Source: DASPPK01 sp964399235
GTDB lineage: Archaea; Thermoproteota; Bathyarchaeia; Bathyarchaeales; Bathycorpusculaceae
DNA length: 17,256 nucleotides
Assembly: GCA_964399235.1 (NCBI GenBank)
Contig: CAYNQC010000025.1
Span: forward strand, 1-17,256
Reading direction: 5' to 3'
The notes beneath the pieces were generated by a model. The model was not told where the DNA came from, made no database searches, and was given only the letters and a program-made list of their open reading frames with translations. How positions within the stretch are numbered: position 1 is the stretch's first letter; every line of letters starts with the position of its first letter. The translations under genes and the position numbers were made by a program. Below are positions 1 through 6,615 of the stretch, piece by piece.

Positions 1-593
1 TAGCCTTTGTCAACTTTTACAAAAATGAGTGGACCTTTGCTCTGAGTCAAGTCTCTTGCCTTTCTCAAGGCATTATTGATAACGTTCAAAGTCTGTGCTT
101 GTTCGGTTGGATACTTCTTCTTTTCGTCGCCTAACTCCATTTTCAGAAGGTTTTCCGCGAGGATTGATGTTCCGCAAATTTCTCCGTTCCTTATCAAAGT
201 CAGGATTACAACGTCCTCCATTTGATGACGGTTGGACAGTTTTGCCCATATTGGTTCGGCGTTGTTGAGGATTTTCGTGACGTTGTTCCACTTCTTCGAG
301 TTTTCTTTGCCTATGAGAAGTTTTACTCTTTCTCCCCATTTCTTCAGCCACATCCCGCTCCACACTGTGACGAATTCCGTCAGTTCTTGCGGGTCCTGCT
401 CGTAAAGTTTCTCAAGTCTTTCCACGATTTCACATTGATCCGCGTCCTTTCCAACGAGGCCCCAATGAACCTTCAGGTAGTTTGTCAGGTCTTGACATGC
501 GATTTGGAGTACCTTGCGATCCGCGCCCAAAACGTCGATGAGTGGGTTCTTTTCAATCAGCTTTTCAGACATCAACGTCTCTATGAAATTCAC
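1..593 (-). CDS. Hypothetical protein, 3' end cut by window edge
   Basis: An open frame runs on the minus strand without a stop from about position 645 to the left edge, so only the N-terminal ~197 residues are visible. I place the start at the GTG at 593-591 because a GGGAG ribosome-binding sequence lies 5 bases upstream and a TATA-like box sits at 643-652. An earlier in-frame GTG at 629 lies too close to that box. The product is soluble, charged and rich in Lys, Glu, Leu and Trp, with no signal peptide or membrane segment; it opens MNFIETLMSEKLIEK. I do not recognise the family. It follows the HAD phosphatase gene on the same strand after a ~146-base gap and appears to have its own promoter. 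Codon use resembles that of its neighbours. Two open frames overlapping this one (222-632 plus, 73-363 minus) look like shadows. Confidence 0.72.
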   Translation of the reverse strand, partial: MNFIETLMSEKLIEKNPLIDVLGADRKVLQIACQDLTNYLKVHWGLVGKDADQCEIVERLEKLYEQDPQELTEFVTVWSGMWLKKWGERVKLLIGKENSKKWNNVTKILNNAEPIWAKLSNRHQMEDVVILTLIRNGEICGTSILAENLLKMELGDEKKKYPTEQAQTLNVINNALRKARDLTQSKGPLIFVKVDKG

Positions 594-642
594 AGGTACT
601 CCCTTCCCGAAGCCTTCTCCACCGTACACTAGACCTTTGAGC

Positions 643-652
643 TTTTAATAAG
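643..652 (-). promoter_or_regulatory. TATA-like box upstream of the hypothetical gene at 1-593
   Basis: On the minus strand the sequence reads TTATTAAAAG. An archaeal start of transcription about 25 bases downstream would fall near position 620. That gives a leader of roughly 27 bases containing the GGGAG ribosome-binding sequence before the GTG at 593. The call is by pattern and spacing only. Confidence 0.4.
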
Positions 653-739
653 CTTTATTCGTAGTCGCTTCTATAACTCTGTTCACTAGTTTTCAGCTAT
701 ATTTCGGTTCTAGAAATATTCTTAGCGGCAAATTCAGAG

Positions 740-1399
740 TTATTTCAGAAAATTTGGCAGTTTTTCGACGCTTTCCAGGATCAGGTCAGGATTTTCCCTT
801 TCAAGTTCCTTAAAAGAGAATATTCCAGACAAAACCGCGACAGTTTTGGCTCCAGCGTTTTTTCCAGCTCGAACATCTACTACGGAGTCTCCCACGGCGA
901 CACACTCATGCGGTTGTACGTTCAGCGTTTTGCTGCATTGTATTAGTGCTTCCGGTGAGGGTTTCGGGTTGGCCGTGTCGATTCCTGTTACGACTGTCAG
1001 AAAGTAGCCTGCTAAATGTAACTCTTTCAGTTGGCTCATGATCTCGGTTTTGGGGACCCGCCGTTTTGTCGTCAGCGCGAGCTTTCTCTTATTAGAAAGC
1101 GTTTGAAGAGTGATTCCGATTTCGGGGAACGGCTTTGTCTTGGTGCGCGTTGCTTCGTAGTAAGCTTTGAGGTATTTGGACCGGAAGTCTCTCTCATCGA
1201 TTCCTTCTATCAGATCAATAAGCGGGAGGTCTTGTTCGAACCTTCTGGGTATCTCCATGGCCGTTCTCAAGTCAACTGTCACTTTCGTGAATGCGGAGAA
1301 GGCTACTCTTGCGGCTTCTACATATGCCTCTTTCGAATCTACTATGGTACCATCTAAATCGAAGATTATTGCTTTGGCCTCAATCTTATTGTTCTGCAT
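740..1399 (-). CDS. HAD-superfamily phosphatase (phosphoglycolate phosphatase-like)
   Basis: A 219-residue cytoplasmic hydrolase of the haloacid dehalogenase superfamily. Visible motifs: motif I FDLDGT at residues 13-18, with nucleophile Asp14 and acid/base Asp16; motif II around LALTTKR; the motif III lysine in NPKPSPEAL; and motif IV GDSVVDVRAGKNAG near the C-terminus, carrying metal-binding aspartates. The insert between motifs I and II is a helical cap, as in phosphoglycolate phosphatases and PpaX-type pyrophosphatases. Substrates in this superfamily cannot be told from motifs, so phosphoglycolate is only one option. The ATG at 1399 is preceded by AGGA about 8 bases upstream. The gene is divergent from rps10, sharing a 127-base intergenic region, and lies upstream of the truncated hypothetical gene on the same strand. 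Confidence 0.88.
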   Translation of the reverse strand: MQNNKIEAKAIIFDLDGTIVDSKEAYVEAARVAFSAFTKVTVDLRTAMEIPRRFEQDLPLIDLIEGIDERDFRSKYLKAYYEATRTKTKPFPEIGITLQTLSNKRKLALTTKRRVPKTEIMSQLKELHLAGYFLTVVTGIDTANPKPSPEALIQCSKTLNVQPHECVAVGDSVVDVRAGKNAGAKTVAVLSGIFSFKELERENPDLILESVEKLPNFLK

Positions 1400-1526
1400 G
1401 ATTTTTTCCTGCTCGCGTCATGTTTGTTCCATGCTTTTTGTTCGATAGGTTTTTATTTGCGGTCTCTTGTCTAAGGTAAACACCCGATAAATCTGTTTGG
1501 GCGAACAGACTCAGGAATGAAGGGCG
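1400..1526. promoter_or_regulatory. Divergent promoter region between HAD phosphatase and rps10
   Basis: This 127-base gap separates two divergently read genes and must hold both promoters unless one leader is longer. AT-rich TATA-like stretches are visible at 1449-1458 (TTTTTATTTG, reading AAATAAAA on the minus strand) and at 1485-1493 (CGATAAATC, plus strand). The second would put an rps10 start of transcription near 1515. Neither box is a strong consensus, so their assignment is tentative. Confidence 0.35.
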
Positions 1527-1835
1527 ATGGTTAGAAAAGCGAGGATACGCTTAACAAGCACCGACTATTCGAAGCTCGAAGAAGTATGTAACGAACTGAA
1601 AGTCATCGCCGAGAAGACAGGCGTCAAAATAAACGGACCCGTTCCATTGCCTACAAAACGTTTGAGAGTGCCGGTTCTGAAGTCGCCCTGCGGTGAAGGA
1701 ACGTCCACATGGGACCGATGGGAAATGCGGATTCATAAACGGCTGATTGACATTGACGCTGAAGAACGTGTCATGCGGCGAATCATGAGAATTCGCGTTC
1801 CTGAAGAGGTCCACGTGACCATAGAGCTCATGTAA
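1527..1835 (+). CDS. rps10: 30S ribosomal protein uS10
   Basis: The 102-residue product matches archaeal uS10 in length and sequence. The N-terminal beta strand KARIRLTSTD, the loop segment GPVPLPTKRLRVPVLKSPCG and the WEMRIHKRLIDI segment are family hallmarks. uS10 sits in the head of the small ribosomal subunit. The start is the ATG at 1527, preceded by AGGG within about 4 bases; an out-of-frame ATG at 1517 opens a very short frame and is not the gene. In many archaea rps10 follows the elongation factor 1-alpha gene. Here it is a single gene with no translation factor nearby, divergent from the HAD phosphatase and convergent with the M50 protease gene. A T-run at 1854-1859 may end its transcript. 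Confidence 0.96.
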   Translation: MVRKARIRLTSTDYSKLEEVCNELKVIAEKTGVKINGPVPLPTKRLRVPVLKSPCGEGTSTWDRWEMRIHKRLIDIDAEERVMRRIMRIRVPEEVHVTIELM

Positions 1836-1853
1836 TGAACGCGCCATGCATCC

Positions 1854-1859
1854 TTTTTT
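1854..1859 (+). terminator. Possible oligo-T terminator after rps10
   Basis: A run of six T lies 19 bases after the rps10 stop codon, in the short gap between convergent genes. Archaeal RNA polymerase commonly terminates at oligo-T without a hairpin. The call rests only on position and composition. Confidence 0.35.
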
Positions 1860-1892
1860 GGTCTTCACGAAATCTGGCAGCGTGATCTTTCG

Positions 1893-2684
1893 CTAAGTGA
1901 ACCAGAAAAATCGGTAAGTGATTAATCCGAGGACTACGCTTGCGGCGAAAGCAAGGATCCAGATCGTCTTGTTCCATTTGAAGACCTTGTAACCGTCAAG
2001 CACTCCTATGGGAATCAGGTTGAAAATGGCGATCCAGACATTGTAGAAAGCCACGACCTCGAAAATCCAGCCGCGAACAAAAACCGCGGCAGCACAAAGT
2101 ACAGAGGCAAGTATGATGTTTATTGTCGGTCCTATGATTGCGGTCATTCCTATTGTTTTCTTGTCGGCAGGACCGTTCACGACGACTGCGCCTGGACCGA
2201 TTATTTTTATGAATGATGGGATCATTGAAAGGGCAGTCAAAATGACCCCCATCAACGTGAGCCTGAATTCCGCCCAGAGTCTATATTTCTGTGCCAACAA
2301 CTTGTGAGCCAACTCATGGACAAGAAAGGACAGTGCAAACAGCACCGAAAGCAGGGCAAGCATTGGATAATCATTGTAATTCATGTTTGGAAAGGAGAAT
2401 CCTACTCCGATAACAAGCAAAGCGGCTACGGCCAGATGCATGATTTCCTTGCGACTGAAAACGAAGCGTCGGGTGCTTATCCTGAAGAACGGATAGACAT
2501 TCCGGTAGCCAACAGGCTTCTGCCCTTCAAATCCAGGTGGTTGTTCGTCTTTTGGCGTTTGCGCTTTGTCTATCGCTTCGCATTGATGGTTTTCAGGAAG
2601 CCGGTGTTCTGTGCAGAAATAGAGCCCGCAATAGGGGCATTTGAACGGCAAGAAGGTGTCTTGTCCGCATCTTTCACATTTCAT
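1893..2684 (-). CDS. AN1-type zinc finger / M50 (site-2 protease-like) membrane metalloprotease
   Basis: A predicted intramembrane zinc protease of 263 residues with an N-terminal zinc finger. In numbering from the GTG at 2690, Cys and His residues at 5-37 follow the AN1 pattern (C-x2-C, C-x2-C, C-x4-C-x2-H-x5-H-x-C). A hydrophilic linker runs to about residue 80. Several membrane segments follow, with the HELAH zinc motif (HExxH) at residues 125-129 and an LDG motif at 231-233 after NLIPIG, which supplies the third ligand in site-2 proteases. AN1 fingers usually bind proteins or ubiquitin-like partners, so the finger may select substrates; that is inference. I prefer the ATG at 2684 to the GTG two codons earlier; neither has a clear ribosome-binding site. 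The gene follows a small membrane protein gene by about 40 bases, probably in one operon. Confidence 0.88.
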   Translation of the reverse strand: MKCERCGQDTFLPFKCPYCGLYFCTEHRLPENHQCEAIDKAQTPKDEQPPGFEGQKPVGYRNVYPFFRISTRRFVFSRKEIMHLAVAALLVIGVGFSFPNMNYNDYPMLALLSVLFALSFLVHELAHKLLAQKYRLWAEFRLTLMGVILTALSMIPSFIKIIGPGAVVVNGPADKKTIGMTAIIGPTINIILASVLCAAAVFVRGWIFEVVAFYNVWIAIFNLIPIGVLDGYKVFKWNKTIWILAFAASVVLGLITYRFFWFT

Positions 2685-2723
2685 GAGCACGCCACAGAGT
2701 GTCTAATCGTTGCGATCGTCTTG

Positions 2724-2990
2724 CTAATGCGTCTCCATTTCTGAGTCATCAGCCTGTCCGGGCATTTCAGTCTCAGAAGCAATTTCACTCTTCTTTTCCT
2801 TGCGTATATCATAAACGTACAAGACAACGATGACGAAGACGAATGCACCGCCCGCCACAAGGTAGAACCAAACCCCGTATGCGCTGACTGCTTGGAAAAG
2901 CACATAAACGCCCAGGAAACCGCCGAGAATACCCGCTAAGACAATTAGCCCAGCAATCAAGAAGACTTTGTAGAGAGATCTTGTGGACAT
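2724..2990 (-). CDS. Small two-helix membrane protein
   Basis: An 88-residue product with two hydrophobic segments, roughly residues 8-33 and 41-59. A basic stretch (IRKEKK) follows, then an acidic, Met-rich tail ending MPGQADDSEMETH. This suggests an integral membrane protein with a charged cytoplasmic tail. I do not recognise a family. The ATG at 2990 is preceded by an AAGGAAAG purine stretch, supporting this start. It lies directly upstream of the M50 protease gene on the same strand with a gap of about 40 bases and no obvious promoter between, so co-expression is likely. It could be a partner or substrate of the protease, but nothing in the sequence proves this. An overlapping minus-strand frame at 2681-2905 looks like a shadow. 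Confidence 0.72.
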   Translation of the reverse strand: MSTRSLYKVFLIAGLIVLAGILGGFLGVYVLFQAVSAYGVWFYLVAGGAFVFVIVVLYVYDIRKEKKSEIASETEMPGQADDSEMETH

Positions 2991-3033
2991 TTGCTTTCCT
3001 TCTTCATGAAGACAATAGACCAGATACGTCTCA

Positions 3034-3042
3034 AGTTATAGC
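3034..3042 (-). promoter_or_regulatory. TATA-like box for the membrane protein/M50 operon
   Basis: On the minus strand this reads CTATAACT, with GCATAAAGG just upstream. A transcript start about 25 bases downstream would leave a ~20-base leader holding the AAGGAAAG ribosome-binding stretch before the ATG at 2990. It lies in the 179-base divergent gap (2991-3169) shared with mre11. In that gap I see no RNA gene and no strong plus-strand TATA box. Confidence 0.35.
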
Positions 3043-3169
3043 CTTTATGCCTAGCATGCGTATCGTTCGGCATCAAGCAGCAAAAGCTACAAGTAACGGA
3101 GCGGACCATTTAGCGGTAGTAGCGAGAATCCTGCTTCATCATACGACATAGATACTTGGGGAGGAAAAT

Positions 3170-4375
3170 GTGAAAGCCTTCAGCTTCATCCATGCTGCAG
3201 ACCTGCACTTTGGGTATTCACAGTATGGACTTGAAGCTAGACGCGAAGATTTCGACAAGGCGTTTCAAGAATTGGTTGATAGAACCATCGCGTTGGGGCC
3301 GAATTTCATGATTATCGCCGGAGATCTTTTTCATCAGCCGCGTCCGTCAAACGTGACATTGGAGAATGCGATTAGAAGCTTCAGCCGCCTCCGTCAGGCG
3401 GGAATTCCAGTTCTAACTGTTGACGGATCCCATGATTCGGCGCCCAACAACGTTACCGGCACGATTTTGAATCCTCTCGATAGTGCTGGACTGATCTATC
3501 ATCTTCCGCGGCATGCGGGTGCTTGTTGGAAGTTGCCAGATTGCTGCTACGTCTTTGGTGTGCCCAACTACCGAACGAGGCACAGGACAGATGAATCACT
3601 TCCAGTGTTCATGCAAGAAAACCAACCAGTGCCGGACTCTTCGGTTTTCAACATATTCGTTTTCCATATGGCCTTGGATCTTCCAAGCGTTACTCCTGCA
3701 TATATCGAAGCTGAAGCATCACCGGAGTTGATACCTGATGGATTCGATTATTATGCCGCTGGTCATGTACACAAAGCCTATAGGGAGAGGTTCAAAACGG
3801 GCCTTCTGGCATACAGCGGCTGCACCGAAACTACAGACTACGTTGAAGCCAACATGGAAAAAGGCTTCTTTCACGTGAAAGTAGAGGCGAACAAGACTGC
3901 AACCTCGGACTTCATGAGGCTAGATTCGGTGCGCAAATTCGCCGTTCTTGAGCAGGATTTCACTGGTATCAACCCATCTAAAATCACTGAGCAAGCTGCC
4001 CAACTTGTGAAAGGCGCAGACGGAGAAGGTTTCGTCATTGTGCCTGTTCTCAAAGGAACATTGCCGGCTGAAGCCAACCGCGCCGACGTGGACGTTGCCA
4101 AGATCCGCGCAGCTGCAGAAAAGGCTCTGCTCGTCCACCCAATCGTACAATTGCGTGAAAGTGAAGTGTCAGAAGAGTTAGTTCGATCGATCTTCGAAAG
4201 CAAAATCACAGATTTGAAAGCGAAGGCCTTCGAATATTTCAGGCAAATATTCTCTGAACGCTACAGTGCAGCGGAGGCTGAAATAGTAGCCCGTGCCGCT
4301 GTGAAGCTGATTGAACCGTTGACCAAGAAACAGGAAGACAAAGTGAAAGAGACGATCGAGGAACTGCTCAAATGA
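3170..4375 (+). CDS. mre11: Mre11 DNA double-strand break repair nuclease
   Basis: The nuclease subunit of the Mre11-Rad50 complex, which processes DNA ends; 401 residues. Phosphodiesterase motifs: I, HAADLHFG (Asp11, His13); II, IIAGDLFH (Asp52); III, DGSHD (residues 85-89); IV, His166 in VFHMAL; V, AGHVH (His199, His201). Motif III normally reads GNHD/E, where Asn binds metal; here it is Ser87. The C-terminal ~100 residues are helical and Lys/Glu-rich, as in the Rad50-binding region of the family. I choose the GTG at 3170 because GGGGAGG lies 5 bases upstream; the overlapping ATG at 3168 hits a stop at once. The stop codon overlaps the rad50 start by 4 bases, so the two are translationally coupled. 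The herA and nurA genes that often join this cluster in archaea are not in the window. Confidence 0.94.
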   Translation: MKAFSFIHAADLHFGYSQYGLEARREDFDKAFQELVDRTIALGPNFMIIAGDLFHQPRPSNVTLENAIRSFSRLRQAGIPVLTVDGSHDSAPNNVTGTILNPLDSAGLIYHLPRHAGACWKLPDCCYVFGVPNYRTRHRTDESLPVFMQENQPVPDSSVFNIFVFHMALDLPSVTPAYIEAEASPELIPDGFDYYAAGHVHKAYRERFKTGLLAYSGCTETTDYVEANMEKGFFHVKVEANKTATSDFMRLDSVRKFAVLEQDFTGINPSKITEQAAQLVKGADGEGFVIVPVLKGTLPAEANRADVDVAKIRAAAEKALLVHPIVQLRESEVSEELVRSIFESKITDLKAKAFEYFRQIFSERYSAAEAEIVARAAVKLIEPLTKKQEDKVKETIEELLK

Positions 4376-6459
4376 AAATCGACCTCGTGCAGCTTGAAAC
4401 CATTCGGTCACACGTGAAGTCAACAGTGCCTTTTGCACGTGGCTTCAACTGTCTCGTAGGGGGCTTGGGCTGTGGAAAATCGAGCATACTGTATTCGATA
4501 GATTTCGCGTTGTTCGGAGAACCCATTGGCAGAAGCTTCGAATACCTCTTGCGAGAAGGTTCAAACACGGGGAAAGTCACGGTTCAGTTCACGCATAATG
4601 GCAAGACCTACACCATCTCCCGAGGGCTCAAGAGACGAGGCAAGGGCATAAACCAAGATTCAGACGAATTGAAGCTTTTCGAAGAAGAAAGTCTGATATC
4701 CAGTGTCAAGAGTGAGGCAGTTGCCGAACAACTCAAGACGGTAACAGGTTTAGACAAAGAGCTTTTCCGCGAGATCGTATGGGTCAGACAGGAGCACTTG
4801 AAAGAGTTTTTAGACGTTGCCCCTCGTGAAAGGCAGAAACGTCTCGACGACCTTTTCGGCCTCTCAGACTATGAAACAGCGTGGTCCACTCTGGCAGGTT
4901 ACCAGAAAGAGTACGAAGGCGAGAAACGCGCATACGAGAGAGACCCAGATGTCGCAGGAATGGACAAACTCGGATTAGACTATGACAGAGTGGCTGAGGA
5001 ATTCTCACTCATAGAACTAGGACTGCAAGAAACGGCAAGAAAGACGGCAACAGCAAACAAGGCCTTGGAAGAAGCCGAATCAAAACTGAAAAAACTTGAA
5101 GAAGTCAAGACACAGAACGAAAAACTCAGACAGAAAGAAACAGAAATGCGCACCAAGCTTGCAAACATCCGAGACACACTGGCTTCTTTGTCCGAGGACC
5201 TTGACAGCGAACAAAACAGTGTCCAGAACCTCGAGAAACGTTTGAGCACAATGGAAACACAGGCAAACTCCTGTTACGCTGAGCTCAAGGAGGTCGGTAT
5301 GCCAACTGACCAGCCTGCAGAAGCCCTGAGACGAAGTGTAACAGCCATCGATGACAAGATTTCCAGTCTTAAAGGTGAACAGGAAGCAACCCGGAAAGGC
5401 ATGGAAATAGATGAAAAACGGGTTACCTCACTTGCTCAAGAAAACCTCTGCCCCCTGTGCCTGCAGAACCTGACCGAAGAATACAAAAACGGTCTAGTGC
5501 AGCGCATTCAAGAGGAAAACGGCAAGCGCCGATCAACAATCGCCCAGTTGACGATTGACATACTTGAACTGCAGAAGACCCGCGACAAAGCTAACTTGGC
5601 CTTAACTAACCTTCAATCACTACTTCCCCGAATCGACGATCTCAAGACGCGCATAAAAGAGGAAAAGACCCAACTCGCTCAGATTTCTGACAACATTGAA
5701 CAGAGACGGACACGAGAACAGGAAATGATCAGGCAGTTAGCGGAGGTGCAGAAGGAACTGGAAAGGTTCGACGTGTCCAGACTTGAAACTGCCAAAATGC
5801 AAAGAGATGAATCTTTCAGACAATATCACATTCTTGAATCTGATCTGCGATTAAAGGAGCACAGAAAGAAAGATCTGACGAAACGCCTGGATGAAATAAA
5901 GGAAAGAATCGATCAAGCTCAACAGAAAATCGAACGCATGCAGAAAATCGTGAAAGCCTTCGAAGTCATAAGTGTGATGCGCGATGCCTACCGCAGCATT
6001 CAGCCTAAGCTGCGGAGCGAATTTGTCAAAATCCTGAGAAACTATGTTCAACAAGTGCTTGACACACTTGTTGGTGGCGAGGGCTCCTTGTTGAACCTTT
6101 CGATAGATGAGACGTACACACCGTATGTCATCAGTGAAGGCGGCGTTGAACGAGAAGCTTCGAACCTTTCGGGCGGAGAAAGAACTCTGCTTGCCTTCGC
6201 ATACCGCCTTGGACTCGGCCAGTTGATCATGCAGTCACGAACTGGACATGGGCTGAGCATGCTATTGCTTGACGAGCCTACTGAAAGCCTCGGAAGAGAA
6301 GATGGTTCCATAGATCGTTTGGCCGATGCTATTTCACGTTTTAAAGCCATTGAACAGACGATAGCGGTGACTCACAGTGAAGCCTTCGCCGAAAAAGCCG
6401 AGCACGTAGTACGCTTAGAGAAAGAGGCCGGAATCAGCAAGATCACAATCGAAAAGTAA
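4372..6459 (+). CDS. rad50: Rad50 DNA repair ATPase (SMC-like)
   Basis: The ATPase and tether of the Mre11-Rad50 complex, 695 residues, shorter than many Rad50 proteins, so the coiled-coil arms are short. In order: Walker A GGLGCGKSS (Lys36); Q-loop region with WVRQEHLKEFL; first coiled coil from about residue 200; zinc hook CPLC at residues 360-363, almost exactly central; second coiled coil to about residue 540; ABC signature LSGGE at 599-603; Walker B LLLDEP with Asp634-Glu635; switch histidine in VTHSEAF. Walker A has Cys where the usual NGAGK motif has Ala. After Walker B the D-loop reads ESLG where Asp is usual at the last position. The ATG overlaps the mre11 stop (ATGA). The hook cysteines are both present, so dimerisation through zinc should be intact. 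Confidence 0.95.
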   Translation: MKIDLVQLETIRSHVKSTVPFARGFNCLVGGLGCGKSSILYSIDFALFGEPIGRSFEYLLREGSNTGKVTVQFTHNGKTYTISRGLKRRGKGINQDSDELKLFEEESLISSVKSEAVAEQLKTVTGLDKELFREIVWVRQEHLKEFLDVAPRERQKRLDDLFGLSDYETAWSTLAGYQKEYEGEKRAYERDPDVAGMDKLGLDYDRVAEEFSLIELGLQETARKTATANKALEEAESKLKKLEEVKTQNEKLRQKETEMRTKLANIRDTLASLSEDLDSEQNSVQNLEKRLSTMETQANSCYAELKEVGMPTDQPAEALRRSVTAIDDKISSLKGEQEATRKGMEIDEKRVTSLAQENLCPLCLQNLTEEYKNGLVQRIQEENGKRRSTIAQLTIDILELQKTRDKANLALTNLQSLLPRIDDLKTRIKEEKTQLAQISDNIEQRRTREQEMIRQLAEVQKELERFDVSRLETAKMQRDESFRQYHILESDLRLKEHRKKDLTKRLDEIKERIDQAQQKIERMQKIVKAFEVISVMRDAYRSIQPKLRSEFVKILRNYVQQVLDTLVGGEGSLLNLSIDETYTPYVISEGGVEREASNLSGGERTLLAFAYRLGLGQLIMQSRTGHGLSMLLLDEPTESLGREDGSIDRLADAISRFKAIEQTIAVTHSEAFAEKAEHVVRLEKEAGISKITIEK

Positions 6460-6615
6460 GAACACACCGGGTCGTCTGCCGCGAGCACTTAAACCAAAAG
6501 GAATAACTAGACACATGTATCCAATAGGTGCAGACCCTGAAACATCACGTATGAAACGCGTCAAACGTTTCTTGCCGACAAATTGACCCATGAAATCAAG
6601 TGTGGTGGCGACTGG

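Noticed and set aside
222..632. 136-residue plus-strand frame near the left edge
   Set aside because: Antisense to the continuous minus-strand frame, which has a better start signal, ribosome-binding site and normal protein composition. The plus-strand product is Phe/His/Arg-rich with no recognisable motif.
2991..3169. Possible small RNA or tRNA in the divergent gap before mre11
   Set aside because: I looked for tRNA T-arm and acceptor pairing on both strands and found none. The gap is explained as a divergent promoter region.
6553..6571. Short inverted repeat GAAACG/CGTTTC between rad50 and the beta-helix gene
   Set aside because: A 6-base stem with a 7-base loop is weak, is not followed by a T-run, and is expected by chance at this scale.
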